Assembly (NCBI GenBank): GCA_963829725.1
Contig: CAWHJW010000021.1
Location: forward strand, 1-64,000
Length of the DNA stretch: 64,000 bases
Source: RYN-230 sp963829725
GTDB lineage: Bacteria > Actinomycetota > Actinomycetes > Streptosporangiales > Streptosporangiaceae
Direction: 5' to 3'
Shown here: piece after piece, positions 9,326-16,963 of the stretch
Layout of the letters: every line of letters starts with the position of its first letter
How positions within the stretch are numbered: position 1 is the first letter of the stretch
Made by a program: the position numbers and the translations under genes
The notes under the pieces: generated by a model
The model's database searches: none
What the model was told of the DNA's origin: nothing
What the model saw: the letters and a program-made list of their open reading frames with translations, nothing else

Positions 9326-10482
9326 GTGCGGTGCTGCCGACCGGTTGACAGGAGGTTCATTGGTCGTGGGAAGACTCGTCCGACTCTCCGGAGACCGGAT
9401 GGTCGCAGCAGACTGCGTGCAAGCCCTGAAAGCGAAGGCAACCTTGTGCCACGAAGGTTGCATCAGACGAGGAAGGGAGTCGCGGGTATGAGGACCCCTC
9501 CGGGAGGATTGCATCACCATCTGAGGATCCGGCATCACGGAGGATAGTTCAAGATAGTGTAAAGAATCTCTGCGCCGGAGTAGACCGATCATCTGGCCGA
9601 CCGAGCTCCTTGAGATACGGCTGGCACCCAGGCATACGATGCCCCGGACGATCATGCAATCATGTCGAGTTACGGCCCGGCCAGCGATCACTCTGTGATG
9701 CTGCCAAGCCGAAAGGCTGGGCCAGATCGAAGAAACGCACTTTCATCGAATGACCTACGGGCCTGGTAGGCAACAATTCGATCGGAGGGCGAAACGACCG
9801 CTTATGCATGTGCGCGTTGGGCTGCCCGGCGCGCGAGTGCAGGTCATCAGGTTCCGCGCCCATCGTCGAGGCGCCGGGCCGCCGCCCGGGCCAGCCAGCC
9901 GCAGCCACTGCAGTGCCTGCGGGTACACGCCCGGTGCGGCGAACTCTGCCCCGCACCTCGCAGCCGGGCGCCTGCACCGCGGCAGCACGCGGCAGGCCAG
10001 CGAGGACCGGCCCGCTGTTGCAGGAGGGACCGGCCAAGACGGCCAGGTGTCGGGCGGAAAGAGGGATGCCGGGGACGCGCACGTGCTCGCGGACATGGTC
10101 CGGACCGACTCCCCACCAGGGCGAGCCGCCAACCTGGGGCGGGCACGCTGGGACGACAGGGTCGCGTTCGTCGATACCCGCGATGTCGCGGACGTGGCCG
10201 CGGCCATCCTCGTCGAGGGCCCGGGGATCGCAGACACCGTCCGGGCGATGGCGCCGTTCCCGTCCGAAGCTTCATGGTGGCGGGGCGACCGGGCCGCGAG
10301 TTGCCCGAGGATGGCACGGCGCTTGAGGCTTGCTGGCGAGGCGGAAGTGTGGGCAGAGCACCGGCGGGCACGCCTACCGGCAGGCACGCATGTGCCTCCA
10401 GGTACAGCCACGTCCTTACAGCAAACAGACATGTGCACGGTCTGCGTCGCACCCGCGGCATTAAAGGAGAGGCGGTCATCCC
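9326..10482. other. Intergenic with decayed SDR/NmrA-type fragment
   Basis: No intact gene. On the plus strand around 10080-10240 one frame reads DDRVAFVDTRDVADVAAAIL, the motif of NmrA/atypical-SDR proteins, flanked by unrelated residues, so this is an eroded remnant. The last 30 bases supply the AAAGGAGAGG ribosome site for the peroxiredoxin gene. Confidence 0.45.
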
Positions 10483-11097
10483 GTGCGTTCCGACATCGTC
10501 CCCGGTGGGACCTTCCCCGATTATTCGCTGCCTGACCAGACCGGCACGGTCCGCACGCTGAGCGAGATCCAGGGCCGGGACCCGTTGATCCTGACGCTCG
10601 CGCGCGGCAACTACTGCCCGAAAGAGCACCGGCAGCACCTGGAGCTGGCCGAGCACTACCCGGAGATCGCGGTGGCTTATACACAGATCGCCACGATCGC
10701 CACCGACGACCATCACACGCTGCAGGAGTTCCGCGCGTCGGTGGGCGCCCAGTGGCCTTTCCTGTCCGACCCCGGCCGGATTGTCCAAAAGGATCTGGGT
10801 ATCGCGGAGTACACCGACCCCGAGCACAACCCGATGATCCCGCACACGCTGGTGCTCAAGCCGGGGCTGGTCATCCACAGTGTCTATAACGGTTACTGGT
10901 TCTGGGGCCGCCCGTCGTTCTACGACCTGTGGCGCGACCTGCGCGCGGCCACCGCCAAGATCCGCCCGGACTGGGATCTGAGCACCCCGGGGCTGCGCGA
11001 GGCCTGGGACGCCGGCGACTACTCGAAGTTTCACGGCTGGGACCGGCGGTCCCCCGGGTCAATGCCGACCTCGTATGTCGGGCCGGGCAAGGGGTGA
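10483..11097 (+). CDS. Peroxiredoxin-like (AhpC/TSA fold) protein
   Basis: 204 residues with a thioredoxin-fold peroxiredoxin: FPDYSLPDQTGTVRTLSEI at the start, RGNYCPKE carrying the single likely peroxidatic Cys, ATIATDDHH, and FLSDPGRIVQKDLGIAEY. It would reduce hydroperoxides in the cytosol, probably by a 1-Cys mechanism since no resolving Cys is evident. GTG 10483 follows a strong Shine-Dalgarno. It is followed after five bases by the nitronate monooxygenase-like gene and then an SDR, forming a probable three-gene redox operon. Confidence 0.82.
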   Translation: MRSDIVPGGTFPDYSLPDQTGTVRTLSEIQGRDPLILTLARGNYCPKEHRQHLELAEHYPEIAVAYTQIATIATDDHHTLQEFRASVGAQWPFLSDPGRIVQKDLGIAEYTDPEHNPMIPHTLVLKPGLVIHSVYNGYWFWGRPSFYDLWRDLRAATAKIRPDWDLSTPGLREAWDAGDYSKFHGWDRRSPGSMPTSYVGPGKG

Positions 11098-11102
11098 GCG
11101 CG

Positions 11103-12059
11103 ATGCGCACACCGGTGTGCGAGTTGCTTGGGATCGAACAGCCGATCGTCCAGGCACCCATGGTCGACATTCCCCAGGCGGCCGCGGCGGTCTCGAACGC
11201 CGGCGCGCTGGGCATGGTGACGCTGACCTGGTCTGCTGACATCGGGGCTGCCGTCCGGGAGACGGCGGCGCTGACCGCGCGGCCGTTCGGCGGCAACTTC
11301 GTTCTCACCTCAGATCATCACCATCACCTTGACCAGGCCCTCGAGGCCGGCTTGCGGGTCGTCTCGTTTTTCTTGGGTGATCCCGGCGGCTACGTCGAGG
11401 CCGTGCACGACGCCGGGGGCATTGTCATGCACACGGTCGGCAGTGCCGAGGAGGCACGGCGGGCAGTCGCGTCTGGCGTGGATGTGATCGTCGCGCAGGG
11501 CTGGGAGGCCGGCGGGCACGTGGGGAGTACCGTCGCGACGCTGCCGCTGGTGCCCGCCGTGGTGGACGCGGTGGCGCCGGTGCCGGTGATCGCGGCCGGC
11601 GGCATCAGTGACGCTCGCGGAGTCGCCGCGGTGTTCGCCCTCGGCGCGCAGGCCGCGTGGGTAGGCACGCGGTTCCTGCTGGCCGAGGAGATGCCGATCC
11701 ACGAGGACTACCGGCGCCGGCTGATAGCCGCGGCCGAGACCGATCCGCAGTGGTATCCCAACCTGTACGACGTCGGGTGGCCCGACTCTCCCCACCGCGC
11801 CCTCCGCAACTCAACGGCCAAGGCGTGGGAAGCCGCGGGCTGCCCCCCAGACGACCAGCGGCCCGGAATAGGCGACGTGATCGCGCATCTTGCCTCCGGC
11901 GAGGCAATCGTTCGTTACGAGGGAGCGCCGCCGATGGCCGGCACGACCGGTGACATCGAGGCGCTCTCGATGTGGGCCGGACAGGGCGTCGCACTCGTGA
12001 CGCAGCGACAATCAGCAGCGGACATCGTCGCCGAGCTCACCTCACGCCTGCAGGCCTGA
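11103..12059 (+). CDS. Nitronate monooxygenase-like flavoprotein
   Basis: 318 residues forming a TIM-barrel FMN protein of the 2-nitropropane dioxygenase family. Signatures are PIVQAPMVDIPQ, VIVAQGWEAGGHVG (the conserved QGxEAGGH, with the catalytic His), VPVIAAGGISD and WVGTRFLLAEE. Members oxidise propionate-3-nitronate or alkyl nitronates using FMN and oxygen; the natural substrate cannot be told from sequence. ATG 11103 is inside a longer frame (from 10929) that only overlaps the peroxiredoxin gene. Operon with the genes on both sides is likely. Confidence 0.85.
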   Translation: MRTPVCELLGIEQPIVQAPMVDIPQAAAAVSNAGALGMVTLTWSADIGAAVRETAALTARPFGGNFVLTSDHHHHLDQALEAGLRVVSFFLGDPGGYVEAVHDAGGIVMHTVGSAEEARRAVASGVDVIVAQGWEAGGHVGSTVATLPLVPAVVDAVAPVPVIAAGGISDARGVAAVFALGAQAAWVGTRFLLAEEMPIHEDYRRRLIAAAETDPQWYPNLYDVGWPDSPHRALRNSTAKAWEAAGCPPDDQRPGIGDVIAHLASGEAIVRYEGAPPMAGTTGDIEALSMWAGQGVALVTQRQSAADIVAELTSRLQA

Positions 12060-12141
12060 TGCCGCGCCCGGAGGACCTTCCCGGCTGAGCCTCCGTCACC
12101 CGTGAGCGGACACATGAGTACCACATGAGAACGGAGAAGCC

Positions 12142-12855
12142 GTGAACGAAACCGGGCAGAAGGTAGTAATCGTGACCGGCGGCTCGCAGGGAATCGGCGC
12201 CGGCCTTGTCGATGGATACCGGCAGCGACGCTGGGCGGTCGTGACCAACTCTCTCAACATCAAGCCGTCGACGGACCCGGACGTCCTCACGGTCAAGGGC
12301 GATATTTCCGAGCAGGCCACCGCCGACCAGATCATCAGCCAGGCGTTGGACCGCTTCGGGCGCGTGGACACCCTGGTCAACAACGCAGGCGTCTTCGTCT
12401 CCAAGCCATTCACCGACTACACCGCCGAGGACTACGCGCTGGTCACCGGCGTCAACCTGGCCGGATTCTTCTGGCTGACCCAGCGCGCCATCGGCCAGAT
12501 GCTGAAGCAGCGCAGCGGCCATGTCGTCAACATCAGCGCCAGCATCGCGGACCGCGCGGACTCGGTGGAGCCAACCGCGCTGACCGCGCTGACCAAGGGC
12601 GGCCTGGCCGCGGTCACCAGGTCGCTGGCCGTCGAGTACGCCTCTCGCGGCATCCGCGTCAACGCCGTCGCGCCAGGCATCATCCAGACCCCGCTGCAGC
12701 CAGCCGAGTCCTACACCCCCGAGGCGCTCACGGGGAAACTGCCCCCGCTCGGGCGCGCGGGCCTGGTCAGCGACATCGTGGGGGGCATCCTGTACCTCGA
12801 GTCAGCGCCGTACGTCACCGGAGAGGTCCTGCACATCGACGGCGGCCGACTCTGA
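12142..12855 (+). CDS. Short-chain dehydrogenase/reductase lacking the usual Tyr
   Basis: 237-residue classical-length SDR. The cofactor loop TGGSQGIGAG is near the N-terminus, followed by NNAG and the C-terminal IRVNAVAPGIIQTPL. The catalytic Ser (ISAS) and Lys (TKGG) are present, but the position four residues before Lys, normally Tyr, is Thr (LTALTKGG). Catalysis may therefore be altered or lost, though some SDR subgroups share this feature. GTG 12142 follows an ACGGAGAAG ribosome site. It is 82 bp downstream of the nitronate monooxygenase-like gene and is probably co-transcribed. Confidence 0.82.
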   Translation: MNETGQKVVIVTGGSQGIGAGLVDGYRQRRWAVVTNSLNIKPSTDPDVLTVKGDISEQATADQIISQALDRFGRVDTLVNNAGVFVSKPFTDYTAEDYALVTGVNLAGFFWLTQRAIGQMLKQRSGHVVNISASIADRADSVEPTALTALTKGGLAAVTRSLAVEYASRGIRVNAVAPGIIQTPLQPAESYTPEALTGKLPPLGRAGLVSDIVGGILYLESAPYVTGEVLHIDGGRL

Positions 12856-13065
12856 GCCACCCGACGCCAGCCGAATTGGCGCTGCCCATGGCAGGCTACT
12901 GCGGCTGTGTGTCGCGCGGCGGGGTGCCGTTCCCGATTATATGCCGCCGGGCCAATGTCGGACCGGGGCCGGAGCAGCAGATGAGCACCTGGCTGTCGGA
13001 CGGGACCTCCAGCGGGTCTGGGGAGCACGAGACCGCTTGACCTCGGCTAGCAGGACCCGGTTTGG

Positions 13066-13647
13066 CTATCTGACCCGGCTCGCCGTGGGCAAGGCTCTGA
13101 GCCTGACCTGGCCTCCCTGTCCGCCATATCGCAGACCAGGGTAAGGCCAGGGATGCCCTATGGGCTTGGCGATCCCGGCGCGGCGGGCCACCCGGCGCAC
13201 GACCCGGGCAGCGCCGTGCCGGTCCAGCCGCCGCCCACCGGCAGCGAGGAAAGAACAGCAGCCGCATCCCCTGGCCCGGCTTAGCCGGGCGGCCAGCTGG
13301 CCGTCGCTGCGAGACGATTCCAGGTCTACGTCAAGGCAGCCGTCCAGTTCCGGCCTGTCCTCACCGTTGACGAGCCAGCGGCCCGCGCCGCCAGCCTCCA
13401 GCGCGGCCAAGCGGGCCCCGGCGGCTGACCGGCTGTTGATCTGCGCACCGCGGACTGCTCCAGCGGCGGACAGTTCGATGGCGTACTCGACAGCCCACAG
13501 CGCGCCGCTTTCCATTGCGGGCGTGCATCCCTGGATGAGCCACCCGTTGTCGCGGGCGGCGAGCAGGCTGGCCTGCACTTGGTCCTGCCGGTGTCCGAAT
13601 GATCGGCCGGGCTCGGCAGCACCGGGCGCCGGGGTCGACGGTGTCAC
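13066..13647 (-). pseudogene. Composite remnant: glycolipid-binding-like plus recombinase piece
   Basis: The open frame joins two unrelated fragments. The first half (LDGCLDVDLESS preceded by RWLVNGEDRPE) resembles the putative glycolipid-binding family. The second half (RRLDRHGAARVVRRVARRAG, then IAKPIG) matches the stretch just before the HTLRH box of a tyrosine recombinase, after which similarity stops. It is probably a non-functional fusion left by deletion. Confidence 0.5.
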
Positions 13648-13965
13648 CGCATCCAGGCGTCATCGGCCGAGCCCGTCCCCCTCGTCGTGTTCATGCTGCC
13701 GTTTGCGTGGCGCTGCTCTTGCTGGCGGTCCACATCTAGCCGGGAGGCTGTCCCGCGCCAGCCACGCAGCCGCACTGCACGGGCCGCGGGCGAAGCCCGG
13801 ACATGGCCGGCGAGGCAGTCTCACTCCGGCCGAGTCAAGCTTGATCAAACTTCCAGAAATCTATTCCTAGTTTCCAGGTGGCAAACGTAGCGTCGGTGTT
13901 AGCGGTCGAGGCTGGGCTGTCGCTGACCGCCGGGTTACTTGAGGGCCAGCGAGAGGATCCGCGTC
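13648..13965. other. Intergenic, no gene seen
   Basis: GC-rich sequence with no supported coding frame. A slightly AT-richer patch lies around 13840-13875 (AAACTTCCAGAAATCTATTC). Confidence 0.35.
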
Positions 13966-14330
13966 ATGGGGGAGGCCCGGCTGCACGTGGTGTTCGGGAC
14001 GGGCCAGGCCGGAAGTTCTCTGCGCAACTGGCCGGGGCGGGTGTCGCGGTCCGGGTGGTGTCCCGGCACCGGCCAGTCACGCTGGCTGGGGGGACCGACT
14101 GGCGGGCCACGGGTGCCGCCGATCGCGAGGTGGCCGCCGGCGCGGCCAAGGGCGCCTGGGTGGTGTACCAGTGCGTTAATGCCCGTATACGCAGTGGCCG
14201 GAGCGGTTCCCGCGGTTGCACCGGGGCGTGCTGGCTGCTGCCGAGCGCCCCGGTGCACTGCCGGTGGTGGTGGAAAACTCATGCGGTTACGGCCCGGCCG
14301 GGGGCAGAGCCGGGCATGCCCAGGGAGAAG
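13966..14330 (+). pseudogene. NAD-dependent epimerase-like pseudogene
   Basis: It begins MGEARLHVVFGTGQAG, the Rossmann nucleotide loop of an atypical SDR/epimerase. Near 14021 the homologous sequence shifts frame (AQLAGAGVAVRVVSRHRP, then GAWVVYQCVNA). Near 14180 it shifts again (YTQWPERFPRLHRGVLAAAE, then VVVENSCGYG). It ends where the carbonic anhydrase gene starts. Two frameshifts and a missing C-terminus make it non-functional. Confidence 0.65.
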
Positions 14331-14341
14331 GAGAAAGGGTC

Positions 14342-14863
14342 ATGAGTCTCATTGACGAGGCGCTGAGTGCCAATGCAACCATCGCCAACGGCTACGATCC
14401 CAGCCGTGGGAAGCCGCCGGCGCCCAAGATCGCAATCGTCACCTGTGCGGATCCCCGGCTCACCAACATCGAGCAGATGCTGGGTCTCGCCGAGGGCGAT
14501 GTCGACATGATCAGGAACTTCGGCACCGTGATCGACGACGACGCGGTCCGGTCGCTTGTTCTCTCGACCAGGCTGCTGGGCAGCCGCGAGATAATGATCA
14601 TCAATCACACCGACTGCGGGATGCTCAGGTTCACCGACAGCGAGTTTGAGAACCGGCTCCGCAAGGAGACGGGGCGGGCGCCGATTGCGCCGGCCAGGTT
14701 CTACAGCTTCACCGACGCCGAGGCGAACACCAAGGAGCAGATCCAGAAGGCCAGGTCACATCCCTGGATCTCGCAGGACGTCCCAGTCAGGGGGTTCGTT
14801 TTTGACGTCAGCACCGGGCGGCTCAGTGAGGTGTTCCCGGACGGGCAGACCGTCGCTGGCTAG
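14342..14863 (+). CDS. Beta-carbonic anhydrase
   Basis: 173-residue cytosolic zinc enzyme interconverting CO2 and bicarbonate. The ligands are visible: Cys35 with the Asp37/Arg39 dyad (TCADPRL), and His89 and Cys92 (NHTDCGM). It has the length of the compact actinobacterial clade. ATG 14342 follows AGGAGAAAGG; the upstream frame extension is the epimerase remnant. It appears monocistronic. No regulator is adjacent. Confidence 0.9.
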   Translation: MSLIDEALSANATIANGYDPSRGKPPAPKIAIVTCADPRLTNIEQMLGLAEGDVDMIRNFGTVIDDDAVRSLVLSTRLLGSREIMIINHTDCGMLRFTDSEFENRLRKETGRAPIAPARFYSFTDAEANTKEQIQKARSHPWISQDVPVRGFVFDVSTGRLSEVFPDGQTVAG

Positions 14864-15244
14864 CAAGGGCGCCGCCGCCTCGGCGCGTGCTGCGTGAGGA
14901 CGCCTCGTGCGGAGCTGGCGCTCAAGCTGCATGAGCCTTCCAGACCTTCGCTGTCCGCGCGTATAGGGCCCGGGCTTGGTAGCCGCCTCGTGGGCGGTCG
15001 CCGTCGGTGCCGGGTAGCCCGGCGCGCCGGTGAGATGACATGCCGGGCCGCACCGGGGGGGTACGGCGGTTGGGTCGTCTGGCCGGTAGCTCTCGGCGGC
15101 AGAGGTGCAGCAACGCGGTTGTCAGAGGTTGCAAGGGTGATTGTCAGGAGCAATCGGCCGAGAGACCGGCATCCCTGGCCCGGCCCGCCGGAGCGCCATC
15201 CACGCCGAATCAGGCAGGCAGCCCACGCCGAAGGAGATGCCGAC
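14864..15244. other. Intergenic, no gene seen
   Basis: About 380 bp of GC-rich DNA without supported coding content. The last 15 bases hold the AAGGAG ribosome site of the esterase gene. Confidence 0.35.
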
Positions 15245-16147
15245 ATGCCAAGCCAGGCCATGCAGGATTCGATCGACGCCCTCAGGGACCGGCAGAAGGC
15301 CAGTGCCAGCCAGGTCCTGCCGACGCTGGAAGAGCGCCGCGCCGCCTTCATCCCCGGCGACCGCCTTCATCCGGTGCCTCACGACGTGCTGGTGACGGAG
15401 GTGACCGCTGGCCGGGTGCCAGCCCACTGGCTTGCCGCCCCCGGAGCCGACACCGGCCGGGTGCTCCTCTTCCTGCACGGCGGAGGTTACGAGCTCGGGT
15501 CGCTTCGCAGCGACGGCGAGCTGGCCGCCCGGCTAGGCCGGGCCAGCGGGATGCGGGTGCTGTTCCCTGAATACCGGCTGGCCCCCGAGCATCCCTTCCC
15601 CGCCGCCATCGACGACGTCCTGGCCGCATGGCGCTGGCTGCGCACCGGCCAGGACCTGAGCCCGCGATCACTGGCGGTGGCCGGCGACTCGGCCGGCGGA
15701 GGGCTCACCACCGCCCTGCTCGTGGCCCTGCGTGACGCCGGGGAGGCATTGCCCGCGGCCGCCGCGCTGATGTCCCCGACGGTGGACCTGACCAGCTCCG
15801 GCGCCTCGATGACCGACCGCGCCGATCAGGATCCGATCTCCACCCCCGCCATGCTCCGCCAGTTCGCCGCCGGCTACCTGGCCGGGGCTGACCCCAAGAC
15901 ACCCCTGGCCTCGCCACTGTTCGCCTCCCTGGCCGGGCTCCCGCCGCTGCTCATCCAGGTAGGCACGGCCGACCTGCTGCTCAGCGATTCCGAACGCCTG
16001 GCCACCGCAGCAGCCCAAGCCGGGGTCGACGTCACCCTGGAGATCGGCGAGGACCTGCCCCACGTCTACCAGCTCCTGCTCGGCACCCCCGAGGCAGCCG
16101 AGGCCACCGCGCAAATCGGGACGTTCCTGCGGGCCCGGGTTCGCTAA
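15245..16147 (+). CDS. Alpha/beta hydrolase, hormone-sensitive-lipase type esterase
   Basis: 300 residues. The oxyanion motif HGGGY starts at His78 and the nucleophile elbow GDSAGG holds Ser149. The acid is in GTADLLLSDSE and the base His in EDLPHVYQ, so the triad is complete. The N-terminal helix-rich cap (residues 1-40) is usual for the HSL/bHSL family. It likely hydrolyses short acyl esters; the substrate is unknown. Start ATG 15245 is set by the AAGGAG site. It is a standalone gene. Confidence 0.88.
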   Translation: MPSQAMQDSIDALRDRQKASASQVLPTLEERRAAFIPGDRLHPVPHDVLVTEVTAGRVPAHWLAAPGADTGRVLLFLHGGGYELGSLRSDGELAARLGRASGMRVLFPEYRLAPEHPFPAAIDDVLAAWRWLRTGQDLSPRSLAVAGDSAGGGLTTALLVALRDAGEALPAAAALMSPTVDLTSSGASMTDRADQDPISTPAMLRQFAAGYLAGADPKTPLASPLFASLAGLPPLLIQVGTADLLLSDSERLATAAAQAGVDVTLEIGEDLPHVYQLLLGTPEAAEATAQIGTFLRARVR

Positions 16148-16384
16148 CCAGATAGTCCACAGCCAGCAGGCTTCCCGGCGCCCAGTCCGTCCCTTCGCTG
16201 CGTAACGCCCAGGGAGCTTGCCGATCACTCCTAGGGTTACCCGCCCGAAAGGCCCCACCGAACAAGATGATCTGTGCGCATCCGAACACTAGATGCCGAG
16301 CATTGGCTCGGCAAATATTCGGCGTTCGGCGCACATTAGCCCGGTTAACGACCAGGTGATCGATCACTGCGCGTGATCACTAGT

Positions 16385-16425
16385 CCATGGGGGTTCAAGT
16401 CGGCTACATAGGGGTTCGACTCGGT
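16385..16425 (+). repeat. Two tandem tRNA-Leu T-arm-like motifs
   Basis: CATGGGGGTTCAAGTCGGCT is followed directly by ACATAGGGGTTCGACTCGGT. Both resemble the T-arm of tRNA-Leu up to GTC and then diverge from the acceptor sequence. Related motifs sit at 83-102 and 16679-16698. Confidence 0.5.
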
Positions 16426-16591
16426 TCGCTAGCCGTCAAGCCTGGCTCTGGCCCCTGAATCACTCTGGGACAGCAGCTGCCCTAGGCGGCAGGCAGCATT
16501 TCCGCACGTCAGAGCGCATACAGCCTGTCTGTCTGCTGGAGATCGACTTCGGCGCTATAGCACATAGAGCAATGTGGGGATACGGGGTCAA

Positions 16592-16706
16592 TCCCCCCTC
16601 GGACACAGATGATCATGGTCTGAACAGCCAGTCTGTTATGGAGTCGGCCGAACCTCCGGAAAATACGCAGGTCAGAGACATGGGGGTTCAACTCGGTTTT
16701 GCGTCT
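16592..16706 (+). repeat. tRNA-Leu 3' scar and dispersed repeat copy B
   Basis: The core TCCCCCCTCGGACAC at 16592-16606 is identical to those at 5489 and 23085. From 16597 the sequence is collinear with 1-110 of the window. Because the window starts inside copy A, the full repeat may extend further left there. Confidence 0.65.
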
Positions 16707-16963
16707 GCCTGTCAACCTTCCGAACCGGGCCGCCTTCCACTGACCGAGCAGGCCCTGGCTTCTTCACCGGAGACCGAGCTGGCGTTGATCACGTCCTCTC
16801 CGAGGACCCTCCCTTCCTGCGCCGACCAGCCACCAGACCACACGGTTCTCCGGCCGGCGCAGGAATCCGATCAACCCGACCACGTAAAGGCAGTGGCCCG
16901 ATCAGGAGCCAGCCGACTTCAGGGCATTCTCGCACTCGCCGCCGCAGTGAGCCGGTGCCGTCA

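Larger units (their letters stand above)
16148..16963. other. Long intergenic region with tRNA-like repeats
   Basis: No gene is supported. It holds two tandem T-arm-like motifs (16385-16425), the tRNA-Leu 3' scar at 16592-16606 and the second copy of the window-start repeat (16597-16706). This looks like a junction where integrations at the same tRNA end have accumulated. Confidence 0.6.
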
